DNA of 64,000 nucleotides from NCBI RefSeq assembly GCF_015767275.1, contig NZ_JADWMY010000001.1:1236262-1300261 (forward strand), in the 5' to 3' direction. The position numbers were made by a program, and so were the translations under genes. Positions 53,001-61,800 of this stretch are shown one piece after another. The notes under the pieces are model-generated. The model had not been told where the DNA came from. It saw only the letters and a list, made by a program, of their open reading frames with translations, and made no database searches. The stretch is from Herbaspirillum sp. AP02. GTDB lineage: Bacteria > Pseudomonadota > Gammaproteobacteria > Burkholderiales > Burkholderiaceae_D. How positions within the stretch are numbered: the first letter of the stretch is position 1; each line of letters begins with the position of its first letter.

Positions 53001-53440
53001 TGTTGCCTCCTGTGTTGCCTTGATGCGGACCTCGTCCTTCTCCCGGAGGATCTTCTCTGGACCGCGCAAATGACGAATGAAAGGGGTGGGACCGCGCCTA
53101 CGGAGGGGCGGCCTGCTGGAAACAGATCAGGCGAAGGGAAGCGGCATGCAGCAGCGAAGCGCAGGCCCGGGGATGGGCGCGCAAGGTCGTGCTTGGTGGA
53201 ACAGCTGGTCTCCGTTGTTGCATGTTCGCCCTGCCTTCGGGGTTGGTGTGAACACTGAGGATGCGGGCCTGCCCCTACCGGGTGGACGGACTGCGCTCCT
53301 GATTTTTTGATAGTCGCTGACACAAGCTGCCGCTGCTCACGTTGCAGGGCAGCTTGTGTCAGCGGCTTTCGCCGCTGGGGTCTCTCGTGCAGGCCGGGTG
53401 GAGCCGGCCTGCAGTCGAGTTTGAAACAGGGACTACGCGA
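53001..53440. other. Gap between fdsG and the OFA transporter, with palindromes
   Basis: A 440-base region with no supported gene. It holds the fds promoter and, near its right end, three hairpins downstream of the transporter gene. An overlapping 77-residue frame (53077-53310) is not protein-like. The T-rich patch at 53302-53307 sits beside the largest hairpin. Confidence 0.45.
53315..53412. repeat. Three-hairpin cluster downstream of the OFA transporter
   Basis: First: 16-base perfect arms (CGCTGACACAAGCTGC and its inverse) at 53315-53330 and 53349-53364 with an 18-base loop. Second: GCGGC/GCCGC at about 53362-53375. Third: GCAGGCCGG/CCGGCCTGC (53389-53397, 53404-53412). No T tract follows them in either direction, so they are not typical terminators. 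Confidence 0.6.
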
Positions 53441-55087
53441 TCAGCGGAACAGCACGGCCGACTTCTGCAACACCAGGGTGATACCCCAGACCAGCGGAAT
53501 ACCGACGGCCGCCCAGGCCAGACCGATCACAGCGGGGTTGCCGCCGGAACCGATCTGCGACATGTCGCCGGAACCAGCGGTGGCAGCCGCATCGGCAGCC
53601 GACTTTTCGTGGGCCAGCTGCTTTTCGCGGGCCAGTTCTTCCGGCGTCATGAAATGCTTGGCCGCGACCGGACGGATCAGCAGGTTGCAGATCAGACCCA
53701 GTACCAGCATGCCGGCCAGGATGTACATGGTGGTGTTGTAGACCTGGCTCTTGGGCATGCCCAGGGAGAGCTGGTATTCACGCATGTAGTTCACCACCAC
53801 CGGGCCCAGGATGCCGGCAGTCGCCCACGCGGTCAGCAGGCGGCCGTGGATGGCGCCCACCATCTGGGTGCCGAACAGGTCGGCCAGGTAAGCCGGCACG
53901 GTCGCGAAACCGCCGCCGTACATCGACAGGATGATGCAGACCGCACCCACGAACAGCGGGATGTTGCCGGCCTTGGCCGACCACGGCAGGCTCACGTACA
54001 GCACGAAGCCGAGCACGAAGAAGATGGCGTAGGTCATCTTGCGACCGAAGAAGTCCGAGCACGAAGCCCAGGCAAAACGGCCGCCGATGTTGAACAGCGA
54101 GATCAGACCGGTGAAGCCGGCAGCCAGCGCAGCAATCGCCGCCTTTTGCTCGATCGACAGGTCATTGAAACCGATGTCCACACCCAGCAGCTTGCCGCCG
54201 AACACTTCCTGCAGCATCGGCGAGGCGATACCGATGACGCCGATACCGGCCGACACGTTCAGGCAGAGCACCAGCCACACCAGCCAGAACTGGGGAATGC
54301 CCCAGACCTTGGAGACGTGCACGTGGTTCTGGGTGATCATCGTGGCCGAGGACTTGGCCACCGGCGGAGTCCAGCCGGCCGGCTTCCAGCCCGAAGGCGG
54401 CACGCGGTAACCGAAGGCACCCGCCATCATGAAGACGAAATAGATGATGGCCATGACCACGAAGGTTTCCCACACGCCCACGGAAGTGGGGGTGGCGAAC
54501 TTCTTCATCAGGGCATCGGCCAGCGGAGTACCCACCAGCGCACCACCACCGAAGCCCATGATGGCCATGCCGGTGGCCATGCCGCGCCGGTCGGGGAACC
54601 ACTTGATCAGCGTGGACACGGGCGAGATATAGCCCAGGCCCAGACCGACGCCGCCGATCACGCCCGAGCCCAGCCACATCAGCCAGATCTGGTGCGTCTT
54701 CACGCCCAGGGCCGAGATCAGCAGGCCGCCGCACCAGCAGATGGCAGCGACCACACCGGCCTTGCGGGGACCGGCGTGTTCCAGCCAGCCACCCCACAGC
54801 GCGGCGGAGATGCCCAGCAGGACGAAGAACATGGTGTACATCCAGCCCAGCATGGAGATCTTCCAGTCACAGGAGGACGAGAAGACCTGGGCGAAGAAAC
54901 CGACATCAGCGCCGCAGGCGATGGGCGCGGTCACGCCCAGTGCCTTGGACAACGGCAGCCAGAACACGGAAAAACCGTAGGCCATGCCGATGCAAAGGTG
55001 GATTGCGAGAGCTGCTGGCGGTACCAGCCAGCGATTGAAGCCAGGCTTGGCGACTGTATGTTCCTTGTTCAGGAAATCGAAAGCCAT
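53441..55087 (-). CDS. OFA-family MFS transporter (oxalate/formate antiporter-like)
   Basis: A 548-residue, 12-helix major facilitator. OFA features: FNRWLVPPAALAIHLCIGMAYG at the N-terminus, WMYTMFFVLLGISAALWGGWLE, and the long helix-linked regions typical of oxalate:formate antiporters and related carboxylate carriers. Longer than the ~410-residue oxalate exchanger because of inserted loop and C-terminal segments. Between the formate dehydrogenase operon and its regulator gene, it probably transports formate or a related small carboxylate. Start 55087 (MAFDFLNKEH). Confidence 0.88.
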   Translation of the reverse strand: MAFDFLNKEHTVAKPGFNRWLVPPAALAIHLCIGMAYGFSVFWLPLSKALGVTAPIACGADVGFFAQVFSSSCDWKISMLGWMYTMFFVLLGISAALWGGWLEHAGPRKAGVVAAICWCGGLLISALGVKTHQIWLMWLGSGVIGGVGLGLGYISPVSTLIKWFPDRRGMATGMAIMGFGGGALVGTPLADALMKKFATPTSVGVWETFVVMAIIYFVFMMAGAFGYRVPPSGWKPAGWTPPVAKSSATMITQNHVHVSKVWGIPQFWLVWLVLCLNVSAGIGVIGIASPMLQEVFGGKLLGVDIGFNDLSIEQKAAIAALAAGFTGLISLFNIGGRFAWASCSDFFGRKMTYAIFFVLGFVLYVSLPWSAKAGNIPLFVGAVCIILSMYGGGFATVPAYLADLFGTQMVGAIHGRLLTAWATAGILGPVVVNYMREYQLSLGMPKSQVYNTTMYILAGMLVLGLICNLLIRPVAAKHFMTPEELAREKQLAHEKSAADAAATAGSGDMSQIGSGGNPAVIGLAWAAVGIPLVWGITLVLQKSAVLFR

Positions 55088-55315
55088 TATTCCTCCGAAT
55101 ATTTTTGAGTGTGTGTGGTGGGTAAATCGAAGGAAGGACTGCATCGCAAAGCCGGTAGGGCCGGATCGTGAAACCGACCCATCTTTGCGGCGCTATCCTT
55201 CTCTTTTAATTTATTTATATATGTACAACGCCGCATATATTTTTTATCATTTATGCGGAGTGACGCGAAATTATCACCGATAAACTGCCGTTTCAATATG
55301 CTTTATTTTGCCTAA
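55088..55315. promoter_or_regulatory. Divergent promoter region of the transporter and FdsR-like gene
   Basis: A 228-base AT-rich region between the divergent genes. It contains the palindrome CCGCATA-N14-TATGCGG at 55231-55258, a candidate site for the adjacent regulator. Confidence 0.5.
55231..55258. promoter_or_regulatory. Candidate operator palindrome
   Basis: 7-base inverted arms CCGCATA and TATGCGG separated by 14 AT-rich bases. Position fits an operator for the FdsR/ModE-like regulator. Confidence 0.45.
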
Positions 55316-56383
55316 ATGTTCAAAGTCCACATCAAACCGCACTGGGAAATCGCCTACGACAATCAGGTGGCACTGGACACGGCCAACCTGCTGCAACTGC
55401 TCACGGCGATCCAGCAAAGCGGCTCCATTGCGCGTGCCGCGCAATTGACGCGCTATTCCTATCGGCACGCCTGGGGCCTATTGCGCGATGCGGAAAAGAT
55501 GTTTGGCAACGCACTGATAGAAAGCGGCCGTGGCCGTGGCACCACACTCACCGATTTCGCCAGCAAGCTGTTATGGGCCGACCGCCTGGTGACGGCGCGC
55601 CTGTCGCCGACCCTCGACAGCCTGGCCTCGGAGCTGGAAGTGGAACTGGGCAAGACGGTCGAAGGCCAGTCCGAGAAGGTGCGGCTCAATGCCAGCCACG
55701 GCTTTGCGGTCGCGGCGCTGCTGGGCAAGATCAACGAGGCACGCCTGCCGGTGGAAGTGCGCTACCGCCACAGCACCGACGCCGTGGCCGCACTGTCGCG
55801 CCAGGAGTGCGACCTGGCCGGCTTTCACGTCCCGCTGGGCGAATTCGAGAAACCGGCCATCGCCACCTATGCCAAGTGGCTCAACAAGCGCAGCGATTGC
55901 CTGATCCATCTGGCCATCCGCAACCAGGGGCTGTTCGTCGAACCGGACAACCCCAAGGGCCTGCGCGGGCTACCCGACCTCATTCGCAGCGACCTGCGCT
56001 TCGTCAACCGCGAAGCCGGCTCCGGCACGCGCATGCTGCTGGAGCTGATGCTGGCCGGCGCCGGCATCGCCCACAAGAAGATCAACGGCTTCGAGAACAC
56101 CGAATTCACCCACTCGGCGGTGGCGGCCTTCATCGCCAGCGGCATGGCCGATGTCGGCTTCGGCGTGCAGACGGCGGCCCACCGCTTCGGCCTGGGCTTC
56201 ATCCCGCTGGTGCGCGAGCGCTACTTCTTCGCGCTGCCGGCGGCGTCCCTGCAGGACCCACTGATCCGCGCCGTGATCGACATCCTGCAATCGGATAGCT
56301 TCCGCAAGGTGGTCAACAACCTGGCCGGCTACGACGCCACCGACATGGGCAAGATACAGACCATCAAGGAAGCCTTCGGCTAG
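55316..56383 (+). CDS. fdsR: FdsR-like regulator (ModE-type HTH with periplasmic-binding-like domain)
   Basis: A 355-residue regulator. N-terminal LysR/ModE-type winged helix (NLLQLLTAIQQSGSIARAAQLTRYSYRHAWGLL), where the unusual SYRHAW is ModE/FdsR-like, then a C-terminal substrate-binding-like domain (VRLNASHGFAVAALLG, REAGSGTRMLLEL). In Cupriavidus necator, FdsR controls the fds operon in response to formate. The name is inferred from sequence type and from proximity to fds and the OFA transporter. Confidence 0.75.
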   Translation: MFKVHIKPHWEIAYDNQVALDTANLLQLLTAIQQSGSIARAAQLTRYSYRHAWGLLRDAEKMFGNALIESGRGRGTTLTDFASKLLWADRLVTARLSPTLDSLASELEVELGKTVEGQSEKVRLNASHGFAVAALLGKINEARLPVEVRYRHSTDAVAALSRQECDLAGFHVPLGEFEKPAIATYAKWLNKRSDCLIHLAIRNQGLFVEPDNPKGLRGLPDLIRSDLRFVNREAGSGTRMLLELMLAGAGIAHKKINGFENTEFTHSAVAAFIASGMADVGFGVQTAAHRFGLGFIPLVRERYFFALPAASLQDPLIRAVIDILQSDSFRKVVNNLAGYDATDMGKIQTIKEAFG

Positions 56384-56495
56384 GCTTCACTTTCACTTCT
56401 GGACGCTTGTAGCCCTGCGACGATCAGGCTACACTCCCGCCCCTGGCTCGTTGCCGTCCTGGCGACGGGCCATTTTCTTTTGGCCTGATCGCGTC

Positions 56496-57449
56496 ATGAA
56501 TTCCGCTGCTCCCACCTCTTCACCGGCCCTGCTGGCGCTGGCCACCATGGATCAACGTCTGCTGCGCCTGCTCGACGCCATCCTCGATGAAGTCCACCTG
56601 GCACGCGCCGCCGCCCGCGTGGGCTGGCCCTTGCCGGCTGCCGCCAATGCACTGGAACGCTGTCGCCAGCTGCTGCGCGATCCCCTGCTGGAAGATGGCG
56701 GCCAGCACATGCGCCTGACCAGCCTCGCGCAAACCCTGCGCGAGCCGCTACGCCAGACGCTGGGTGGCGATGACATCGCGTCTACACCGCACGAGCAGGA
56801 CCTGGCCACGCTGGCGCGCCGAGTGCGCATCCTGATGCCGGACTATCCCGCCCAGGTGGTAGCCCAGCCGTTGTATCAGGAATTGAACGCCACCGCCCCT
56901 CTGCTGGACCTGGAATTCCAGACCTGGCAAGGTGACGCCGATGCTGCTGCCCGCCTGGAGCGCGGCGAGACCGACCTGGTGCTGGGTGCGACCACGCCGA
57001 CCAATACCCTGCGCGGCCGCGAAGTGCTGCAGGAACGCTGCGTGGTGGTGATGCGGCGTGACCATCCGGCGGCGCAACAGCTGACCATGGCGCGCTGGCT
57101 GGACTATCCCCATCTGCAGATAGCCTGCCATGACACGCTCAATCGCCGCATCGACGATCAGCTCGCCACCCAGGGCCTGCGCCGCCGCATCGGCATGGTG
57201 ATCCCCAACTTCCTGATGGCGCCGGCCCTGCTGCAGGGCTCGGAGTTGATCGCGGTGATGCCCATGTACTGCGTACCGGCCGCCACCGCTGCCCATCCGG
57301 TGGTACTGGCCTGCCTGCGCCCGCCCCTGCCACTGGAAGCGCCGCCGCTGCGCCTGCTGCATCATCGCCGCCATGCCGAGGACCAGGCCGTGGCCCACGT
57401 GGCGCAAGGGCTGGAGCGCATCGTGCGCCAGCGCTTCGATGCGCGTTGA
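56496..57449 (+). CDS. LysR-type regulator with divergent HTH
   Basis: A 317-residue protein. The PBP2 effector half is clear (LVLGATTPTNTLRGREVL, VVVMRRDHPAAQQL), but the N-terminal HTH (RLLRLLDAILDEVHLARAAARVGWP) lacks the usual AAxxLxxSQPAVSxQI motif and is weakly LysR-like. It may bind DNA in a modified way or be a decayed regulator. Start 56496; the upstream frame is not protein-like. No obvious target adjacent. Confidence 0.7.
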   Translation: MNSAAPTSSPALLALATMDQRLLRLLDAILDEVHLARAAARVGWPLPAAANALERCRQLLRDPLLEDGGQHMRLTSLAQTLREPLRQTLGGDDIASTPHEQDLATLARRVRILMPDYPAQVVAQPLYQELNATAPLLDLEFQTWQGDADAAARLERGETDLVLGATTPTNTLRGREVLQERCVVVMRRDHPAAQQLTMARWLDYPHLQIACHDTLNRRIDDQLATQGLRRRIGMVIPNFLMAPALLQGSELIAVMPMYCVPAATAAHPVVLACLRPPLPLEAPPLRLLHHRRHAEDQAVAHVAQGLERIVRQRFDAR

Positions 57450-57494
57450 GCTGCACTGAACCGGAGGTTCACGGCAGGCCGGTCCGCCGGACCG

Positions 57495-58409
57495 TCACAC
57501 CGTCATCACCGGCGTCGTCAGATCCAGATGCTTTTGCAGGAAGCGCACGCACTCGCGCACCTTGGCCGAATTCTTCAGCTGCACGGGATAGACCGCGCAC
57601 AGGTCGGCCTCCTGGAAATACTGCGGCAGCACTCGCACCAGCCGCCCGCGCTTGAGACTATCGGCCACGTCCCAGATCGACCGCAGGATGATGCCGTGCC
57701 CGTCCACCGCCCACTGGTGGATGATTTCGCCATGGTTGGACGCCAGCCCGCCCGAGACCTTGACCGTCTCCTGCCCCTTCGGACCCATCATGCGCCAGAT
57801 GCCGAAGGACTGGTTGCGCTCGCGGATCACCAGGCACTGGTGCTGGCGCAGCGCCGCCAGGTCGGCCGGCGCACCATGCTTCTTCAGATAGGCCGGACTG
57901 GCGCACAGCACCCGCTGGCTAGGCAGGATGCGCTTGGAAAACAGATGTGGCTCATGCCCCGCGCCCACCCGGATATCCAGATCGATGCCTTCGTTGACCA
58001 GGTCGATCTGCCGGTCCACCAGTTCCAGCTGGATCTTCAGTTCCGGATGTTCGCTGGCAAAGCGCGACAGCAGGGGCGAGACCACCTTGCGCCCCAGCCC
58101 GAAGCTGGTACTGATCTTGAGCAGCCCGCGCGGCACCCGCTTGGCGCTGCTGACGGTTTCCATCATCTGCTCGACATCCTCGAGAATCTTGCGCGCCCAC
58201 TCATGGACGTTGCCGCCATCCTCGGTCATGACCACGCTACGCGTGGTGCGATGGAACAGCCGCACCCCCAGCGCCTGTTCCAGCAGCGCAATGCGCTTGC
58301 TGATATAGGCCGGTGAAGCGCCGACCTCGCGCGCCGATTCGGCGAAGTTACTATGGCGCGCCACCACGCAGAACAGGCGCAGGTCTTCCAGCAGGGGAGA
58401 ATTGTTCAC
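57495..58409 (-). CDS. LysR-type regulator, DmlR-like
   Basis: A 304-residue LysR regulator. HTH: LRLFCVVARHSNFAESAREVGASPAYISKRIALLEQ, followed by LFHRTTRSV. Similar in type to DmlR, which in E. coli controls D-malate dehydrogenase, and a D-malate/tartrate dehydrogenase gene lies nearby at 59720, though not directly adjacent. Effector domain features (VVSPLLSRFASEHPELKIQLEL) are standard. Upstream gene lies on the plus strand. Confidence 0.88.
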   Translation of the reverse strand: MNNSPLLEDLRLFCVVARHSNFAESAREVGASPAYISKRIALLEQALGVRLFHRTTRSVVMTEDGGNVHEWARKILEDVEQMMETVSSAKRVPRGLLKISTSFGLGRKVVSPLLSRFASEHPELKIQLELVDRQIDLVNEGIDLDIRVGAGHEPHLFSKRILPSQRVLCASPAYLKKHGAPADLAALRQHQCLVIRERNQSFGIWRMMGPKGQETVKVSGGLASNHGEIIHQWAVDGHGIILRSIWDVADSLKRGRLVRVLPQYFQEADLCAVYPVQLKNSAKVRECVRFLQKHLDLTTPVMTV

Positions 58410-58592
58410 GATCTGTAGCCATTGAAATCCACGATATGTGGATTATAGTCGGGTCAATATCCCCCGGAACAAGCAGGGCAAGTACGGCAGCCAAGTCGAG
58501 ACGGCGCGCCTCGCCCAGTGCGCCAAACCACCCGCAAGCGCCCGAATTGTGGCAGTCTTGCGCTATCGCAACGAATTCTTGGAGTCACCGGC

Positions 58593-59531
58593 ATGAGCAT
58601 CATCGAGGAGCAGGAGGTCCCACCCGACCTTCCCCACATCCAGCGTATCGAGGTCAACCAGCTGCAGTGCCTGCGCGTGCAGACTGCGCGCGCCGAAGTA
58701 CTGATCGCCGAACAGGGCGCCCAGGTCCTGCGTTACCAGGTCCACGGCCAGGAGCCCATCATCTGGATGAGCGAGGAAGCCGCCTTCGAAGCCGGCAACT
58801 CGGTGCGCGGCGGCATTCCCGTCTGCTGGCCCTGGTTCGGCGACCTGATGCGTAACCCACCGCAGGTGCAGGCCCTGCATGCCGGCGGCCGCCTGCCGGC
58901 GCACGGACTGGTACGCGGCATCCCCTGGCTGCTGATGGAAAACGCCATCGAAGGCGATACCGTGCGCCTGGTGCTGGCCATCCCTCCCACCACCGATTCA
59001 CCGGCCCTGCGCCACCTGCCCCCGGGCCTGGAACTGCGCCTGGAAATCCTCCTCGACGACCGCCTGCATCTCAAGCTCACCACCCGTAACGGCAGCGAAC
59101 AGCACATCGCCCTCACCCAGGCACTGCACAGCTACTTCGCCGTCAGCAGCATCCACGACGTCACCGTGGAAGGCCTGGAAGGCCAGCGCTACATCGAAAC
59201 CCTGGAAGGCTGGGCCGAGCGCGAACAGAAGCGCCCGCTGGTGGTCAGCAGCGAAACCGACCGCATCTACCTCGACCTGCCGCCGCACCTGGCCATCCGC
59301 GACGAAGGCTGGAACCGCCGCATCCATATCGAAGCCAGCGGCTCGACCTCGGCCGTGGTGTGGAACCCCTGGGTCAGCAAGGCACGCCGCCTGTCGCAGT
59401 TCGCCGACGACGCCTGGCAGCGCATGCTCTGCATCGAGACCGCCAATGTGATGGACGACCTGGTGGAACTCGAACCGGGTGCCGAGCACAGCATGGGCGT
59501 GAGCCTGTGGGGCGAAGCACTGGGCGGCTGA
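58593..59531 (+). CDS. D-hexose-6-phosphate mutarotase (YeaD-type)
   Basis: A 312-residue aldose-1-epimerase-fold enzyme, interconverting alpha and beta glucose 6-phosphate or a similar sugar phosphate. Landmarks: LIAEQGAQVLRYQVHGQEPIIW, VRGGIPVCWPWFGD (phosphate-binding region), HGLVRGIPW, and VVWNPWVSKARRLSQFADDAW near the C-terminus. Start 58593 by the fold; 58518 is in frame. Followed by a terminator. Confidence 0.88.
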   Translation: MSIIEEQEVPPDLPHIQRIEVNQLQCLRVQTARAEVLIAEQGAQVLRYQVHGQEPIIWMSEEAAFEAGNSVRGGIPVCWPWFGDLMRNPPQVQALHAGGRLPAHGLVRGIPWLLMENAIEGDTVRLVLAIPPTTDSPALRHLPPGLELRLEILLDDRLHLKLTTRNGSEQHIALTQALHSYFAVSSIHDVTVEGLEGQRYIETLEGWAEREQKRPLVVSSETDRIYLDLPPHLAIRDEGWNRRIHIEASGSTSAVVWNPWVSKARRLSQFADDAWQRMLCIETANVMDDLVELEPGAEHSMGVSLWGEALGG

Positions 59532-59551
59532 ACCGCTCTTAAGGCATCACC

Positions 59552-59585
59552 AAGGCACTGCCGCAGTCCGGGCAGTGCCTTTTTC
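59552..59585 (+). terminator. Terminator of the mutarotase gene
   Basis: AAGGCACTGCC and GGCAGTGCCTT arms followed by TTTTTC, 20 bases after the stop. Confidence 0.85.
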
Positions 59586-59719
59586 ATGGGCTGAGGTTTT
59601 GCGCATCATTCACGGATCGTGTTTTATAAAATCACCAGATCGTGGATGATCCCCCGCCCGAAGCGTTCTATGATGGACACCGTTTCCACCGCCCAGAACA
59701 GACCATAGGAGCACACAAC

Positions 59720-60799
59720 ATGAGCAAGACCCACAAGATCGCCGTCATCGCCGGTGACGGCATCGGCCAGGAAGTGATGCCCGAAGGCCTGCGCGCCGTC
59801 GAGGCCGCCAGCAAGAAGTTCGGCATCGACATCGCCTTCACCCATTTCGACTGGGCGCACTGCAACTACTACGCCCAGCACGGCCAGATGATGCCGGACG
59901 ACTGGTTCGAGCAACTGAAGGGCTTCGACGCCATCTTCTTCGGCGCCGTCGGCTGGCCGGCCACGGTGCCCGACCACGTCTCGCTGTGGGGTTCGCTGCT
60001 CAAGTTCCGCCGCGACTTCGACCTCTACGTCAACCTGCGCCCGGTGCGCCTGATGCCTGGCGTGCCCTGCCCACTGGCCAACCGCAAACCGGGCGACATC
60101 GATTTCTACGTGGTCCGCGAAAACACCGAAGGCGAATATTCCTCCATCGGCGGCCGCATGTTCGAAGGCACCGAGCGCGAGACTGTGATCCAGGAATCGG
60201 TCTTCAGCCGCAAGGGCACCGACCGCATCCTCAAGTTCGCCTTCGACCTGGCGCAAAGCCGCCCCAAGAAGCACCTGACCTCGGCCACCAAGTCCAACGG
60301 CATTGCCATCACCATGCCCTACTGGGATGAGCGCGTCGAAGCCATGGGCGCCAAGTACCCCGACGTGCGCCGCGACAAGTACCACATCGACATCCTGACC
60401 GCGCACTTCGTCCTGAACCCGGACCGCTTCGACGTGGTGGTGGCCTCCAACCTGTTCGGCGACATCCTCTCCGACCTCGGCCCGGCCTGCGCCGGCACCA
60501 TCGGCATCGCCCCCTCGGCCAACATCAACCCAACCCGTGAACTGCCCTCGCTGTTCGAACCGGTGCACGGCTCGGCCCCGGACATCTTCGGCAAGAACAT
60601 CGCCAACCCGGTCGCCATGATCTGGTCCGGCGCCATGATGCTGGACTTCCTGGGCAACGGCGAAGGCAAGTATCGCCAGGCCCACGACGCCATGCTGGCG
60701 GCCATCGAGGAAGTGCTGGTCAATGGACCGACCACGCCGGACCTGGGCGGCAAGAGCAACACCACCGAAGTCGGCAAGGCGGTGGCTGCAGCGATCTGA
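59720..60799 (+). CDS. ttuC: Tartrate/D-malate dehydrogenase (decarboxylating)
   Basis: A 359-residue member of the isocitrate/isopropylmalate dehydrogenase family. HKIAVIAGDGIGQEVMPEGL is the N-terminal motif; GAVGWPATVPDHVSLWGSLL matches the TtuC/DmlA substrate loop; the catalytic Tyr/Lys region is FYVVRENTEGEYSSIGG; the NAD-binding region is HGSAPDIFGKNIANP. Acts on tartrate or D-malate. AGGAG lies 9 bases before ATG 59720. Confidence 0.9.
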   Translation: MSKTHKIAVIAGDGIGQEVMPEGLRAVEAASKKFGIDIAFTHFDWAHCNYYAQHGQMMPDDWFEQLKGFDAIFFGAVGWPATVPDHVSLWGSLLKFRRDFDLYVNLRPVRLMPGVPCPLANRKPGDIDFYVVRENTEGEYSSIGGRMFEGTERETVIQESVFSRKGTDRILKFAFDLAQSRPKKHLTSATKSNGIAITMPYWDERVEAMGAKYPDVRRDKYHIDILTAHFVLNPDRFDVVVASNLFGDILSDLGPACAGTIGIAPSANINPTRELPSLFEPVHGSAPDIFGKNIANPVAMIWSGAMMLDFLGNGEGKYRQAHDAMLAAIEEVLVNGPTTPDLGGKSNTTEVGKAVAAAI

Positions 60800-60831
60800 G
60801 CGCCCCTGACCGCTCGTCACTGAAAGAGAAG

Positions 60832-60858
60832 ATGGCTCGCCGCGTGCGGGCCATTTTC
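60832..60858 (+). terminator. Terminator after the tartrate/D-malate dehydrogenase gene
   Basis: ATGGCTCGC and GCGGGCCAT arms with one T-G pair and a five-base loop, followed by TTTCC, about 33 bases after the stop. Confidence 0.6.
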
Positions 60859-60937
60859 CTATGGCGGCCCCATGATGATTTGCAAAGGGCATGTTAGGAT
60901 TGCCGCTCTTTCAATTTTCGTGATCGATGAGTTGGAC

Positions 60938-61057
60938 ATGGCTGCAAGCCTGCGCATGACGGGACACCGCGTACTGGCCGAACTGCTCTTCTGGAGCATC
61001 CCGCTGATACTGCTGCTGGAAGACGATGTCGCCATGCTGGCCATGATGCTGACCTGA
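60938..61057 (+). CDS. Possible 39-residue membrane peptide
   Basis: A short frame from ATG 60938 (MAASLRMTGHRVLAELLFWSIPLILL then an acidic-hydrophobic tail) with one likely membrane segment. GAG lies 8 bases upstream of the ATG. No family recognised; an ATG at 60872 in frame would add 22 residues. Support is weak; it sits between terminator and the next gene. Confidence 0.3.
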   Translation: MAASLRMTGHRVLAELLFWSIPLILLLEDDVAMLAMMLT

Positions 61058-61073
61058 CGCGAAGCCCTGCGAT

Positions 61074-61526
61074 ATGGATAGACCGTCCCCTCACCGCCTG
61101 CGCGCTCCCCGCCCCGCCCTGCTGCTGGCGGCGCCGCTGGCCTTGCTCCTGGCCGCGACCTGCCTGCCCGCGCGCGCCGAATGGTCGCCACTGGGCGAGA
61201 ACACCATCGGCAGCTTCTTCATCGACAAGAGCAGCATCGTCGTCACCCGCAGCGTGCGCCAGGCGCAGATCCTGCTGAACTGGAGCCGTCCGCAACTGTT
61301 GATGGGCCAGGGCAGCAAGACCTATTACCTGTCGGAGGTCTCGACTGCCTACTTCGATTGCACCAGCCGCCAGCTCGGCTTTGGCAGCCGCAAGATGTAC
61401 GCGCAGGCTGACGGCCGTGGGCAGATGCTGCTGGCCCCGCAGCTGGCCTACTCGGACGTGAAGCTGCAGGACCCCATCCCGGGCTCGACCGGCGAGCGCG
61501 CCATCGAGGCGGTATGTGGAAAATAA
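61074..61526 (+). CDS. Small exported protein, surface-adhesin E-like
   Basis: A 150-residue protein with an Arg-rich signal (SPHRLRAPRPALLLAAPLA, cleavage near ARAEW). The mature domain starts EWSPLGENTIGSFFIDKSSI and includes TYYLSEVSTAYFDCTSRQLGF and a C-terminal Cys, matching the surface-adhesin protein E-like family pattern. Role unknown; presumably periplasmic. Confidence 0.7.
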   Translation: MDRPSPHRLRAPRPALLLAAPLALLLAATCLPARAEWSPLGENTIGSFFIDKSSIVVTRSVRQAQILLNWSRPQLLMGQGSKTYYLSEVSTAYFDCTSRQLGFGSRKMYAQADGRGQMLLAPQLAYSDVKLQDPIPGSTGERAIEAVCGK

Positions 61527-61604
61527 TTTTCATCGTTCTTTGATGAGGCCGCTTCAGGGGCTTGCCCCAGGAAGCGAAATCGGCAATAATCTCGGGCTTG
61601 CGTT

Positions 61605-61689
61605 GCCGGGATGGCGGAATAGGTAGACGCACGGGACTCAAAATCCCGCGCCGCAAGGCGTGCCGGTTCGATTCCGGCTCCCGGCACCA
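61605..61689 (+). tRNA. tRNA-Leu (CAA anticodon)
   Basis: Acceptor stem GCCGGGA pairs with TCCCGGC; discriminator A and encoded CCA end at 61689. D arm, anticodon arm CGGGA-CTCAAAA-TCCCG (anticodon CAA), long type II variable arm CGCCGCAAGGCGT, and T arm GCCGG-TTCGATT-CCGGC. Reads UUG. The 3' end is a typical integration site and an integrase gene follows at 61861. Confidence 0.95.
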
Positions 61690-61721
61690 ACCAATTATTC
61701 AAAGAAGTCCAACGATGTTCT

Positions 61722-61757
61722 AAAGCCCGCGTGTCTGCTGACACAGCGGGCTTTTTC
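61722..61757 (+). terminator. Terminator of the tRNA-Leu gene
   Basis: AAAGCCCGCGTGT and ACAC-A-GCGGGCTTT form a long stem with one bulge and loop CTGCTG, followed by TTCTTG; the T run is TTTTTC. Confidence 0.75.
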
Positions 61758-61800
61758 TTGTCCGCGTCCGTCCAAGGACGTAGCATTACATCCACGGTTA

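Noticed and set aside
53077..53310. 77-codon frame upstream of fdsG
   Set aside because: Composition and position suggest non-coding promoter DNA; no motif or homologous pattern.
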